NCBI RefSeq assembly: GCF_905200055.1
Contig: NZ_CAJKIS010000007.1
Coordinates: 10,479-74,478 of the forward strand
DNA length: 64,000 nucleotides
Source: an uncultured Fusobacterium sp.
GTDB taxonomy: Bacteria; Fusobacteriota; Fusobacteriia; Fusobacteriales; Fusobacteriaceae
Direction: 5' to 3'
Shown: positions 35,105 to 44,126 of the stretch, piece after piece
How the letters are laid out: the number at the start of each line of letters is the position of its first letter
Numbering within the stretch: position 1 is the first letter of the stretch
Translations under genes and position numbers: made by a program
Notes under the pieces: model-generated
Seen by the model: the letters and a program-made list of their open reading frames with translations, nothing else
The model's database searches: none
Told to the model about the DNA's origin: nothing

Positions 35105-35869
35105 ATGAAAAAATTAATACTACTTTTTATGATTTTAATCTCATCTTTTGCTTTTGGAGCTAAAAAACTTTATGTAGGAACAAATGCTGAGTTTAAACCT
35201 TATGAATATTTAGAAGGAGATAAACTTGTTGGATTTGATATTGAACTTATGGAAGCTATTGCTAAAGAGATGGGATATGATGTGCATTGGGTAAATATGG
35301 GATTTGATGGATTACTTCCAGCACTACAAATGAAAAAAGTTGATGCTGTTATTGCTGGAATGTCTCAAACTCCTGAAAGAAAAAAAGCTGTTGATTTCTC
35401 AATACCATATATGAATAGTGTAAAGGGTGAACACTATGTTATTGTTAATGAAAATAGTACTATGACAAAAAAAGAAGAACTTAAAGGTAAAAAAGTTGGA
35501 GTTCAAATTGGAACTATTCAAGAAGAATTTACTTTAGCTCTTGGTGGAATCCCTCAACTATATAACGCTTGGACTGGAGCTTTAATGGATCTACAACAAG
35601 ATAAAATTGCTGGAGTTATCATTGCTGATGTTTCTGCAGAAGCATATTTAAAAAATATGACTGGACTTAAAAAAATAGATGTTGTTATTGATAATGAACC
35701 TGGAGCTTCTATTGCTTTTAGAAAAGGAGAAACTGAACTAGCTGAAGCTGCAAGTAAAGCTATCTTAAAATTACAAGATAATGGAGAATACTTAAAAATA
35801 TTACAAAAATACTTCCCAGAAAAAGTTGAAGAATTTTTAACTTATCAAAAAAATAAAGCTACTAAATAA
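35105..35869 (+). CDS. amino-acid ABC transporter substrate-binding protein
   Basis: I take ATG 35105 after GGAGG as the start; an upstream TTG overlaps that site. The 254-residue protein has a signal peptide (MKKLILLFMILISSFAFGA) and the family 3 solute-binding fold. Visible are GTNAEFKPYEYLE, GFDIELMEAIAKEMG, GMSQTPERKKAVDFS and GVQIGTIQEEF. This group binds polar amino acids. No permease or ATPase gene is nearby, so it must share a transporter encoded elsewhere. It probably forms an operon with the M20 amidohydrolase. Confidence 0.88.
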   Translation: MKKLILLFMILISSFAFGAKKLYVGTNAEFKPYEYLEGDKLVGFDIELMEAIAKEMGYDVHWVNMGFDGLLPALQMKKVDAVIAGMSQTPERKKAVDFSIPYMNSVKGEHYVIVNENSTMTKKEELKGKKVGVQIGTIQEEFTLALGGIPQLYNAWTGALMDLQQDKIAGVIIADVSAEAYLKNMTGLKKIDVVIDNEPGASIAFRKGETELAEAASKAILKLQDNGEYLKILQKYFPEKVEEFLTYQKNKATK

Positions 35870-35884
35870 TATTTAAAAAAGAGG

Positions 35885-35985
35885 TTTAAAATTTCAAAAA
35901 ATAAGTTTATAATATATATAGCTAAAGATGATATCCATCTTTGCTATCATAAAAAACTCCACAGCCCTAACTGTGGAGTTTTTTC
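35885..35985 (+). ncRNA. candidate small RNA downstream of the binding-protein gene
   Basis: A possible promoter TTTAAA (35885-35890), 17 bp, TATAAT (35908-35913) would start a transcript of about 66 nt near 35920. It would hold one hairpin (35920-35930 with 35936-35945, one bulge) and end at the strong terminator 35951-35984. It may alternatively be just the 3' end of the binding-protein mRNA. Confidence 0.4.
35951..35984. terminator. bidirectional terminator
   Basis: A perfect 14-bp stem (35951-35964 with 35971-35984, AAAAAACTCCACAG) around a 6-nt loop separates the binding-protein gene and the convergent AraC gene. Confidence 0.93.
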
Positions 35986-38184
35986 TTACTCTTCTATTAT
36001 TCCAAAATATTTTCCAGGAGATACACCTTCATATTTTCTAAATGTTCTAATAAATGTATTAGAACTATTATATCCTACTAATTCAGCTAAGTCTTTTATT
36101 CTTAAGCCACTATTTCCCTGCATAATCTCTTTAGATTTTTCTATTCTATATATACTTAAATAGTTTTTAAAATTATCTCCCATGACTTTTTTAAATAATA
36201 CACTTGTATATTTAAAAGAGTGTCCTAAATGATCAGCTAGATTTTCTAATGAAATATCTATCATATAGTTTTCTTCAAGATATCTTTCTATCTTTATTTT
36301 TACACTTTCTATATCATTTTCCTCTTCCATCTTAGTAAGTTTACATATAGATAGTATTTTTTCTTGGAAAATATTTTTCAAGTCTATAGCATTATTAATC
36401 TCTAGTATCTCATTGATTTTATAAGCTTTAATATCAATATTTTCATTTACTTCATTTAATTGTAAAAGTATTCTATTTAACGTATTATAAAGTAATACTC
36501 CAAATTCTCTAACATATTTTTTATCTATTACCTGCCCTGATTTTTGATTAAACATCTCCTCTATTATTCTCTTAACACTTATCTCATTAGAACTTAAAGT
36601 TCTTAATATAAGCTTTGATTCAACTTCAATAGGGTAATAATACTTATTAAAGCTATTTTCCTTTATCTTATCTTGAAAAATTACACTATTTTGTTTGTAA
36701 ATATATTTATAGTCTAACATCTTTTTAGCTGTTCTATAAGCTTTTGGCATCTGTAATACATCATTATATACATTAGTTACTACCAAGCTAAATTTTAAAT
36801 TGAAATTTCTATCAATATGAGAAACTAAACATTTTAAAACTTCTTCCAATTCCTCTCTTGTTAAACATTCCTCTAATATAAAAGCTATACTTTTATAATC
36901 AATTCCTACAACTTCACACTTTACTTCTTCTGAAAAATATTTTAAAACAAGATCTTTAGAAAGATTAAATTTATCAAAAATATTCTCTATAGAGTCAATA
37001 TCAAAAATCTCCATTATAACAACTCTATAACTTTTTACTTTAAATATCTCTGAAATCTCATTCAAAATATTAAAATCCAAATGCTCTGTAATTCCAGTGA
37101 GAAACTCTTTTATTCTTTTTTGTTTTTGATAGTTTCTAAGAGTTAATACTTTATTTTGTAATGATAAATTAATATTTTGTATCTCCTCTATTTTATTTTC
37201 AATATATTCTATCTCTTTTTCATCTTTATTTTTTATATATCCCATTTTTTTGGCTAACTCTTTAATTGGAATTATTATAAAATGTCTTCCTATTAAAACT
37301 ATAATATAAATTATTGCACATAGAAAAAATACCTTAGCAAATTCATAAAAAACTATTTGTAAAATATTTATTGGTGGTTGAATATATAATAAAGTTAAAT
37401 CAAAAGATGGCAAATAAAATATATGAAATTTTTTCCCTAGTAATCTCTCTATGTAACCTTCATCATTAAATAAATCTGTTTTCCTATTATTTAGAATTTC
37501 AACTAAATTTTCTTTAATCTTATCTATTTTATTATTATTATTTCCTAAATTAAATAACTCATCATTGCTATAAATAAACCATCTTTCAGCATTTGGCATA
37601 ATTTCAGAAAAAAAGTTATTTCTTTCTAAAGAGATTATATAGCTTATAATAATATCATTTTGAGTTTTTATATCATCAAAATAAATATTTATGTCCTCTT
37701 TAAAATAGTTCACATATTTTTCTCTTTTTTCTGTATCTACTGGAAATCCTATTGAATTATAAAATTCTTTTTTATCAGTTGTTCCATTCAATGTTATCAC
37801 TGAACTAGAAACATTATCTGCTACACTTACTAAATATCCTAATTTTCCATAAACACTATTTCTTTTTTTTAACTCTAAAAAAAGTTGAGTTTTATTATAT
37901 GGTATATTTTGATTACTTGCTAAACTCATCACATAATTTTTATATTTATCACTAGATTTAAAATCATATAAAGTCATAGTTACAACTTCAGCTTTTCTTG
38001 CTAAATCATTGTATAATCTTTGACTATTAACTTTCTCTTCTAAATTTATAATTCTAACCTCATTATAAGAAGTAAGAGTTATTATGATAAATATAAATAA
38101 ACAGATACCTATTATCTTATTTCTTTTTGATTTCTTTCCCAATACCCTTTTTAATCTACCCTTTATTTTTAATATATCTAACAA
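35986..38184 (-). CDS. membrane-bound AraC-family transcription regulator
   Basis: The 732-residue protein starts at TTG 38184 after AAAGGAA. It has a membrane helix (about 25-45), a long extracytoplasmic sensor (about 46-275) and a second helix (about 280-305). A cytoplasmic linker follows, then a C-terminal AraC DNA-binding domain (about 630-730) with LAELVGYNSSNTFIRTFRKYEGVSPGKYF. This YesN-like, one-component design lets an outside signal control DNA binding directly. It is the gene nearest the downstream end of the glycosaminoglycan operon and is the best candidate to activate it, although that is inferred from position. Confidence 0.85.
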   Translation of the reverse strand: MLDILKIKGRLKRVLGKKSKRNKIIGICLFIFIIITLTSYNEVRIINLEEKVNSQRLYNDLARKAEVVTMTLYDFKSSDKYKNYVMSLASNQNIPYNKTQLFLELKKRNSVYGKLGYLVSVADNVSSSVITLNGTTDKKEFYNSIGFPVDTEKREKYVNYFKEDINIYFDDIKTQNDIIISYIISLERNNFFSEIMPNAERWFIYSNDELFNLGNNNNKIDKIKENLVEILNNRKTDLFNDEGYIERLLGKKFHIFYLPSFDLTLLYIQPPINILQIVFYEFAKVFFLCAIIYIIVLIGRHFIIIPIKELAKKMGYIKNKDEKEIEYIENKIEEIQNINLSLQNKVLTLRNYQKQKRIKEFLTGITEHLDFNILNEISEIFKVKSYRVVIMEIFDIDSIENIFDKFNLSKDLVLKYFSEEVKCEVVGIDYKSIAFILEECLTREELEEVLKCLVSHIDRNFNLKFSLVVTNVYNDVLQMPKAYRTAKKMLDYKYIYKQNSVIFQDKIKENSFNKYYYPIEVESKLILRTLSSNEISVKRIIEEMFNQKSGQVIDKKYVREFGVLLYNTLNRILLQLNEVNENIDIKAYKINEILEINNAIDLKNIFQEKILSICKLTKMEEENDIESVKIKIERYLEENYMIDISLENLADHLGHSFKYTSVLFKKVMGDNFKNYLSIYRIEKSKEIMQGNSGLRIKDLAELVGYNSSNTFIRTFRKYEGVSPGKYFGIIEE

Positions 38185-38236
38185 TTTTATTTCCTTTCTA
38201 TATAGACATTGTATATTATTTTTAATTATTAAACAT

Positions 38237-38265
38237 ATTATATCAATTTTTAGAATTTTTATAAA
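38237..38265 (-). promoter_or_regulatory. promoter of the AraC regulator gene
   Basis: On the minus strand TTTATA (38260-38265), 17 bp, TATAAT (38237-38242). Confidence 0.6.
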
Positions 38266-38300
38266 GGTATTTTAATATTTTAATCTATACTTATTTCCAA

Positions 38301-38345
38301 AAAATAAAAAAGTTTATTTGAATGTTTCCACTCAAATAAACTTTT
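38301..38345 (-). terminator. terminator of the sulfatase-to-LUD operon
   Basis: A 14-bp stem (38308-38321 with 38332-38345, AAAAGTTTATTTGA) lies 5 nt after the second LUD gene; A/T runs on both sides make it usable in either direction. Confidence 0.85.
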
Positions 38346-38349
38346 CTCT

Positions 38350-38925
38350 CTATAGTCCTGTGTCTTCTGTTGTAATTACAAGTGATATTCTTTTGCTGAA
38401 CTTTCTACCATTTTCAATTATTCCAATGCTTAGTCCATCATTTTTATTTTGTAATTTTTCAGCTCTCATTTTATAATATTTTTCATGCTCTGCAATCTTT
38501 TCAAAACCACTATTTAAATCTTTTACTATTTTATTTTCTGATATTAAAACAATAATATTCTCTGCTCCAAATAGTGCTGAACTTGTGTTATAATCTCCTA
38601 CTACTAGAATTTGTCCATCTTCTGTAATAAATTCTCCCTCTATTATAGCCATTTCAGCTAGAAGAGATTCTCTTTTTACTTTTTCAGAGTCTTCTCCAAA
38701 TCTATTATAGAACTTAAACTCTCTTAATTTGCTGATAAATTCATCATTCATAAGTTCCCAAGAATCACCAAGTGCTACTGTCTGTTCCCTGTTTAGAAGA
38801 GATAATATTTTTTCTTGTGCATTTTTCACAGAAAAAACTCTATGTATAAGATAGCCTTTATCCAAAAGAACTTCACAAAGTCTATCTAACTTTTTCTCTT
38901 TATACCATCTTAAATTTTCTTCCAT
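38350..38925 (-). CDS. LUD-domain protein, divergent copy
   Basis: The 191-residue protein is a paralogue of the next gene upstream. Shared pieces are RESLL, ITEDG and NKIVKxxNxGxE. It belongs to the LUD (LutC/YkgG, DUF162) family, known from lactate-utilisation proteins LutB and LutC. This copy has lost the glycine motif GGSVT (it reads LGDSWELMN at that point) and all the C-terminal cysteines of its neighbour. It overlaps nothing and starts 9 nt after the first copy. A role in sugar-acid oxidation or as a partner subunit is possible; no function is proven. Confidence 0.75.
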   Translation of the reverse strand: MEENLRWYKEKKLDRLCEVLLDKGYLIHRVFSVKNAQEKILSLLNREQTVALGDSWELMNDEFISKLREFKFYNRFGEDSEKVKRESLLAEMAIIEGEFITEDGQILVVGDYNTSSALFGAENIIVLISENKIVKDLNSGFEKIAEHEKYYKMRAEKLQNKNDGLSIGIIENGRKFSKRISLVITTEDTGL

Positions 38926-38934
38926 CTTAATCTC

Positions 38935-39573
38935 CTAATATCCTAAATTATCATTTATTAGTATAACTCTTGTTTTTCCACATGGTCTTTCCCCATTTTT
39001 GATTACTGATACAAAATTACACATTCTCATATCAGTACTACAATTTTCACATTTTCCACTGAAATTACAAGGAGTTTTATGATTTAGTCTTTTAGAATTT
39101 AAAGGTCCAGCATAGTAAAGTCTTTCATAACCTTCATTTATATTCTTTACTATTTTATTTATACCAGTGATAACTATAACATTATGAGGTCCATAAGCCA
39201 TTCCAGCTACACGATTTCCCCCTGAATCTATCTGCATTAGAAACCCATCTTCAGTAATAGCATTTGTTCCTGTTACAAGGAAATCACTTAATAGTGATTC
39301 CCTCATAACTTTAACTGTTGCTGGCCAAGTAGGTTGCTTAAATCTTTCAAAGAATTTATATTTTTCGCTTCTAAATTTTTCAAGAAGTCCCGTCATATTT
39401 AATGTAACAGATCCTCCCATACTAATAGAGCTTCCTTCTGGAATAAAATCCATAGTTATTTTTTCAGCTTCTTCAACTGTATCTACACAGATCACTTCAA
39501 AACCATTATTTTTTAAACTTTTTACTGTTCTTTCTACTTTATCTTTTAACAGTAATGCTTTTATCTTTTCCAT
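38935..39573 (-). CDS. LUD-domain protein with cysteine cluster
   Basis: The 212-residue protein has the LUD (DUF162) fold signature with SMGGSVTLN (about 51-59), RESLLSDFLVTGTNAITEDG (about 91-110) and NVIVITGINKIVKNINEG. A C-terminal cluster of cysteines (C169, C175, C178, C185) could bind an iron-sulfur centre. LutB/LutC proteins of this family oxidise lactate through iron-sulfur electron transfer. Here it is encoded in a glycosaminoglycan operon, 17 nt after the symporter gene, with a divergent copy behind it. The link to uronate metabolism is new to me and rests on gene order. Confidence 0.8.
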   Translation of the reverse strand: MEKIKALLLKDKVERTVKSLKNNGFEVICVDTVEEAEKITMDFIPEGSSISMGGSVTLNMTGLLEKFRSEKYKFFERFKQPTWPATVKVMRESLLSDFLVTGTNAITEDGFLMQIDSGGNRVAGMAYGPHNVIVITGINKIVKNINEGYERLYYAGPLNSKRLNHKTPCNFSGKCENCSTDMRMCNFVSVIKNGERPCGKTRVILINDNLGY

Positions 39574-39590
39574 AATTCCTCCAAAGAGAA

Positions 39591-41009
39591 TTATTTAGAT
39601 TCTTTTCCTTCTCTTCTTAATCTTAATGTTTCAGCGTTAGCATCAACTCTTTTCTTAGATAGAGGATATACTAACATGAACATGATTACAACTAATGTAA
39701 ATAGAGTTGCTGGTGCTACAGTAGCAAGTTTGTAGATTCCGTTTAGAACTTCTTGAGTTTGTTCTTTAACTCCAGGTTGGAATCCAATGATTGCAAGAGC
39801 GTATCCAACTAAACTACTTCCAAGAGCTTGTCCAACTTTTCTTGAGAATGAGTAGATTGCATATAGAGTTCCATCTTCTCTTCTTCCAGTTTTGATTTCT
39901 GAATCGTCAATAACGTCGATGATTGCTCCCCAAATTACATATCCAAAGAATGTAACTCCTGAGAATCCAATTGAAGCGATTCCAACATAAACCCAAGGAT
40001 TTTTAATATTTAAGAAGCTTAATGTAGCAAATACACATGCAGCAAATCCAACCATTAAACTGATTGATTCTCTTTTTCCAAGTTTTTTAACAACATATGT
40101 TACTAATGTTGCCATTCCTAAAGCGATTCCTAATTTAATAGCATTGTATGTTGATAATGCAGCTGGCATTTTGAAGTAGTAAGCATATAGGTAAGCGTTA
40201 ACTCCTCCAGTTAGTAGGTTACCGAATATTAGACAAACAGTTCCTCCTAAAATTCCTAGCATTGCACGGTTACTGAAGATCATTTTTACTGATTTACCGA
40301 ATGAAAGTCCTTCTTTTGATAGAGGTGGAACTTTAATACGTTCAGTAGTTAATTGATAACAAATGAAGTAACAAATAATAGCAACTATTGAAATTCCTCC
40401 AGCAACTACTGGGAAGATATCTCCATTATTTCTGATTAATACTTGAGTTGCTCCATCTTTAATTACACGTTCGTAAATGATGATTGGTCCAAAGAATCCA
40501 ATGATAAACTCTCCAATGTAAGCTCCCATTGCTCTGAATGTAATAAGTGATTGTCTTTCATCTGGTTTATCTGTGATAGCTGATGCCATTGCTCCATAAG
40601 GAATGTTAACTCCAGTGAAACAGATACTTCCATATAGTAAGTAAGTTATATACATGTAGATAATTTTAAAAGTCATTGGTTGATCTTTTAATCCTGATTG
40701 ATATAGTAAGAAACTTGCTATTGCAACTGGTGCAGCCATGATTCTTATCCATTTTTTAAACTTACCATCTTTACCTTGAGGTGTAATGTCAATAATTCTT
40801 CCCATTGTAACGTCTGTAAATGCATCCACTAGCCTTGATACTAGGAACATTGTTGCAACAACTTTTGGTGCCATTCCCCAAACTTGTGTATAGAATACCA
40901 TTAGGAATTGACTTACGAATACTAGCATAACGTCATTTCCAAAGTCCCCAAATAAATAACCGATCTTGTCTCTCATCCCAAAAGGTCTGAATTGTTTAGT
41001 TTGTTCCAT
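39591..41009 (-). CDS. GPH-family (MFS) sugar:cation symporter
   Basis: The 472-residue protein has 12 predicted membrane helices and the glycoside-pentoside-hexuronide symporter pattern. It starts RDKIGYLFGDFGNDVMLVFV, has VDAFTDVTMGRIID in the second/third helix region and shows GAIIDVIDDSEIKTGRREDG in the later loop. Such carriers import oligosaccharides and uronides with Na+ or H+. It lies between the GH88 hydrolase and the LUD genes and should bring in the unsaturated, perhaps sulfated, disaccharides made by the PL8 lyase. Many bacteria use a PTS for this step, and none is seen here. Confidence 0.88.
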   Translation of the reverse strand: MEQTKQFRPFGMRDKIGYLFGDFGNDVMLVFVSQFLMVFYTQVWGMAPKVVATMFLVSRLVDAFTDVTMGRIIDITPQGKDGKFKKWIRIMAAPVAIASFLLYQSGLKDQPMTFKIIYMYITYLLYGSICFTGVNIPYGAMASAITDKPDERQSLITFRAMGAYIGEFIIGFFGPIIIYERVIKDGATQVLIRNNGDIFPVVAGGISIVAIICYFICYQLTTERIKVPPLSKEGLSFGKSVKMIFSNRAMLGILGGTVCLIFGNLLTGGVNAYLYAYYFKMPAALSTYNAIKLGIALGMATLVTYVVKKLGKRESISLMVGFAACVFATLSFLNIKNPWVYVGIASIGFSGVTFFGYVIWGAIIDVIDDSEIKTGRREDGTLYAIYSFSRKVGQALGSSLVGYALAIIGFQPGVKEQTQEVLNGIYKLATVAPATLFTLVVIMFMLVYPLSKKRVDANAETLRLRREGKESK

Positions 41010-41055
41010 TTTCCTTTGCTTTCCTCCTAAATTTTTTTATAATTTAAAGTTCTTT

Positions 41056-42246
41056 TTACCAATATTTATTCCAATCTGGTTTCATTATTCTTACAAGAGC
41101 TTCCATGTAGAAGTAGTCTCCCCACATACAACATTCATTTACACCAGAACCATTTGGTTTACTATATACAGAATCTGTTAATAGTCCATTTGATCTTTCT
41201 ATGTTTTTAGTTGTATAGTTTTTAATTAATGATTTCATTATTGCTTTTACTGCATTTGAGTATATTTTCTTATCTGGATCTGAATCTGGAAGATATTTTA
41301 TCATTTCAAGCATTCCACAAACTGCTATTGTAGCTGCTGAAGTATCTCTTTCTTCTCCTGATGTTTCATCAAACATTAAATCCCAGTAACAAATGTTATC
41401 TTCTGGTAAGTGATTTAAGAAGTAGTTTGTTACTCTTTTAAATAGAGTAATGAATTTTTCATCTTTTAAGTAGCTATATGCTAGAGGGAAACCATATACT
41501 CCCCATGCTTGTCCTCTTGCCCATGCTGAGTTATCTGATGCACCTTGTGCTGTAACTCCTTTAGTTGGTTTTCCTGTTTCAGGATCAAAGTAGAAAGTGT
41601 GATGAGTTGAGCTATCTTCTCTAACTACTACACTAGCTGCTGTATGAAGATGTTTTGTAGCTATTTCTCTATATTTAGGATCTCCAGTAACTTCTGTTGC
41701 CCAGAATAATAGAGGTACGTTTAAGTTACAATCTATTATTAATCTATAAGCTGTAGGATCATCTAGATCTCCCCAAGCTTGAATAAATTCACCTTTTTCT
41801 TTGTATCTTTTGATTAGGTGATCTGCTGCTTTTAATCCTGCATTTTTAGCTCTTTCATTTCCTGTGATTTTATATCCTGCAACCACTGAAGGTGTATATA
41901 AGAATCCTAAGTCATGGTGATTTACTGCAACTTTATTTGTAATTCTTTCGTCATAGCTTTTGATTTGGAAGAAAGCTGTTTTTCTATATCTCTCTTCTCC
42001 TGTTATTTCATAAGCTAACCATAGCATTCCTGTCCAGAATCCACTTGTCCAGTCATCCCATTCTCCACCATTTAAAATTCCTGGATATACATAATTTGTA
42101 CTGCAAGGTCTTGGGAAAGTATTAATAAAAGTTTTTGTATTTCCATCTATTTTTGATAATGCTTCGTGTAATGCTCCAAATAGCATTTCTTGTGGAAAAT
42201 CAACATCTTGAGAAAATCTTTCTCTGATCTCTTTTTTTAATTCCAT
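41056..42246 (-). CDS. unsaturated glucuronyl hydrolase, GH88
   Basis: The 396-residue enzyme has the six-hairpin toroid of GH88, with WDDWTSGFWTGMLWLAYE, HHDLGFLYTPS and AWARGQAWGVYGF. The two acidic residues needed for hydration of the double bond are Asp112 (in HHDLGF) and Asp172 (in IIDCNLN). It splits 4,5-unsaturated disaccharides into a hexosamine and 4-deoxy-5-keto-glucuronate, the KduI substrate. There is no signal peptide, so it works in the cytoplasm after import. It is 36 nt after the sulfatase gene and 46 nt before the symporter gene. Confidence 0.93.
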   Translation of the reverse strand: MELKKEIRERFSQDVDFPQEMLFGALHEALSKIDGNTKTFINTFPRPCSTNYVYPGILNGGEWDDWTSGFWTGMLWLAYEITGEERYRKTAFFQIKSYDERITNKVAVNHHDLGFLYTPSVVAGYKITGNERAKNAGLKAADHLIKRYKEKGEFIQAWGDLDDPTAYRLIIDCNLNVPLLFWATEVTGDPKYREIATKHLHTAASVVVREDSSTHHTFYFDPETGKPTKGVTAQGASDNSAWARGQAWGVYGFPLAYSYLKDEKFITLFKRVTNYFLNHLPEDNICYWDLMFDETSGEERDTSAATIAVCGMLEMIKYLPDSDPDKKIYSNAVKAIMKSLIKNYTTKNIERSNGLLTDSVYSKPNGSGVNECCMWGDYFYMEALVRIMKPDWNKYW

Positions 42247-42282
42247 GAGTTTTGCCTCCTAGTTTCTATATTCTTTAAAAAA

Positions 42283-43695
42283 TTAAAATTCAAATTTGTC
42301 GTTGTATTTAACAGCCCATTCTCTTAATTTAGCTTCTAGTTCAGCAGCTACTTCATTTTCTGAGCAGTCATTTAATCTTATTGGATTCATTTGGTATGGA
42401 TCGTTTATATTATCATATAGTAATCTTTCGATTCCATGTGCCATTGTATATCCTCTATTTATTGCATAAGTATATTGTTTTGTTCTTATAGCTCTCCATC
42501 CAAAAGCAACATTTTCTTTTCCGTGGCTTTTGAACTCTTCAATAGCTCTCATTTGTCCAGGGTATCCTGTCATTATTGCATAGTTTTCTACGTCGCTTCC
42601 ATTTACTATAACTTCTTTTAAGTCAATTCCTTGAACAGATTCAGGAATAGGAAGTTCCATTAATGATAATAATGTTGGCATAATATCAACACCATTTAAT
42701 ACAACATCTGTTCTTCCTTTAACAAATCTATCTCCATATTTAATTAGGAATGGTACTCCAGTTGATTCTTCAAACCATACATGTTTACTCCATAGTCTGT
42801 GAGCACATAACATTTCTCCATGGTCTGCTGTTAAAACGATTATTGTATCATCATATATTCCATTATCTTTTAAATTTTGTAGAAGTCTTCCAAAGTTTTC
42901 ATCTATTCCTGTTACAGCTGCAAAATATTTTCTCATTACATCTTGATATTGTTCATCTGTAAAGTTTAATCTTGGATTAACACTTTCTGTATGATCTGTT
43001 ACTCCAGTTAGTAATACATTTGGATTAACTTTAAATTTCTTGTCTTTATACATATCCACATATTTTTGTGGTACTAAATCTAATGGAGTGTGTGGTGGGT
43101 TCCATGATAAGATAAGTGAGAATGCTTCATCTTTATTTTTATTAATGAATTCTATAGCTTTATCTGTTTCATGTTCAACTGACCATTGATCTATTTGTAT
43201 CATCTTATTATCATCATGCCAGTAGTGTGGTTTTAAATGTTGATCGTATGTTCCATATGAATACCAGTAATCAACACCATGTCTTCTTTTTCCAGGTGGT
43301 GTAAATGCGTCCCAATCTCTTGCTCCAGATACTGGTTCAGGATTGAAGTTTACTTCTGGACTGTCTAAGTGCCACTTTCCTATATATCCTATTTTGTATC
43401 CATCATTTTTTAATACATCCATTAATGTTATATCTGTTTCTCTTAACTCTAAGTTTGGTAGTCCTGGCTTACAGTTTGTCCATACTCCATGAGTTACTGG
43501 GTGTGTTCCTGTAAACATTGTAGCTCTGTTTGGTGAGCATAGTGGACAAGCACTCATGGCATTGTCAAAGTTTAAAGCTTCTTGTGCAAAACTGTCTATA
43601 TTTGGTGTAATTACTTCATCTTTTCCCATGAATCCCATAGCATCTCTACGCCATTGATCAGCAAAAACAAATAATAAGTTTGGTTTTCTTTTCAT
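42283..43695 (-). CDS. type I sulfatase (glycosaminoglycan sulfatase)
   Basis: The 470-residue enzyme has the S1 sulfatase plan. N-terminal metal residues lie in FVFADQWRRDA, the formylglycine site is Cys53 in CSPNRATMFTG and later metal/sulfate residues are in TADHGEML. The cysteine form needs a maturing enzyme (anaerobic anSME type is expected here), which is not in the window. No signal peptide is present, so the enzyme acts on imported sulfated di- or monosaccharides, most likely 6-O- or 2-O-sulfated chondroitin units. It is the first gene of the sulfatase-GH88-symporter-LUD-LUD operon. Confidence 0.92.
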   Translation of the reverse strand: MKRKPNLLFVFADQWRRDAMGFMGKDEVITPNIDSFAQEALNFDNAMSACPLCSPNRATMFTGTHPVTHGVWTNCKPGLPNLELRETDITLMDVLKNDGYKIGYIGKWHLDSPEVNFNPEPVSGARDWDAFTPPGKRRHGVDYWYSYGTYDQHLKPHYWHDDNKMIQIDQWSVEHETDKAIEFINKNKDEAFSLILSWNPPHTPLDLVPQKYVDMYKDKKFKVNPNVLLTGVTDHTESVNPRLNFTDEQYQDVMRKYFAAVTGIDENFGRLLQNLKDNGIYDDTIIVLTADHGEMLCAHRLWSKHVWFEESTGVPFLIKYGDRFVKGRTDVVLNGVDIMPTLLSLMELPIPESVQGIDLKEVIVNGSDVENYAIMTGYPGQMRAIEEFKSHGKENVAFGWRAIRTKQYTYAINRGYTMAHGIERLLYDNINDPYQMNPIRLNDCSENEVAAELEAKLREWAVKYNDKFEF

Positions 43696-43785
43696 AAATC
43701 TATTCCTCCTTTAGTTTTATGCTTGTTTTTATTCTTGCATTTCTGTCAAAATTCTTTCTATATTTTTCATTTTCTTACACTAGGG

Positions 43786-43813
43786 AGTATATCAGATTTA
43801 AAAAAAATGTAAA
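43786..43813 (-). promoter_or_regulatory. promoter of the sulfatase operon
   Basis: On the minus strand TTTACA (43808-43813), a 16-bp spacer and TATACT (43786-43791). Upstream copies of TAGTATTTT (43841-43893) lie where an activator could bind. Confidence 0.65.
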
Positions 43814-43840
43814 TCTCCACTATTCACCTAGAATAATGAT

Positions 43841-43895
43841 TATTTAGTATTTAGTATTTTCTATATATTTTTTCATTATTTTTAGTATTTTTTTT
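43841..43895. promoter_or_regulatory. TAGTATTTT repeats upstream of the sulfatase promoter
   Basis: TTTAGTATTTAGTATTTTC (43844-43861 region) and TTTTTAGTATTTTTTTTAG (43879 onward) are repeated motifs. TAGTATTTTCTAT (43852-43864) is exactly present again at 47712-47724 before kduD. The rest of the 43.7-44.1 kb gap is AT-rich without a supported gene. Confidence 0.4.
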
Positions 43896-44079
43896 AGTGA
43901 TTTTTTTATACAACTTTAATATTTTTCACTTGTAAATTAGAAATAAAGATCAGTTATGCTTGAAATTGTTTTTTTTATTCATTTTTCTTTTATTTTTTTG
44001 ATTTTATTTTCAATTTTTTCACTAGTTTTTCTTATTCAAATTTCTATCTTGATTTATGAATACATTTCTTTTTATAAAA

Positions 44080-44121
44080 ATAAAAAATGGTTCCTAATAG
44101 TACACTTAATTAGAAACCATT
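44080..44121 (-). terminator. terminator of the solute-binding lipoprotein gene
   Basis: A 13-bp stem (44086-44098 with 44109-44121, one G-U pair) with TTTTTA on the minus strand, just after the stop codon. Confidence 0.8.
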
Positions 44122-44126
44122 CTTTT

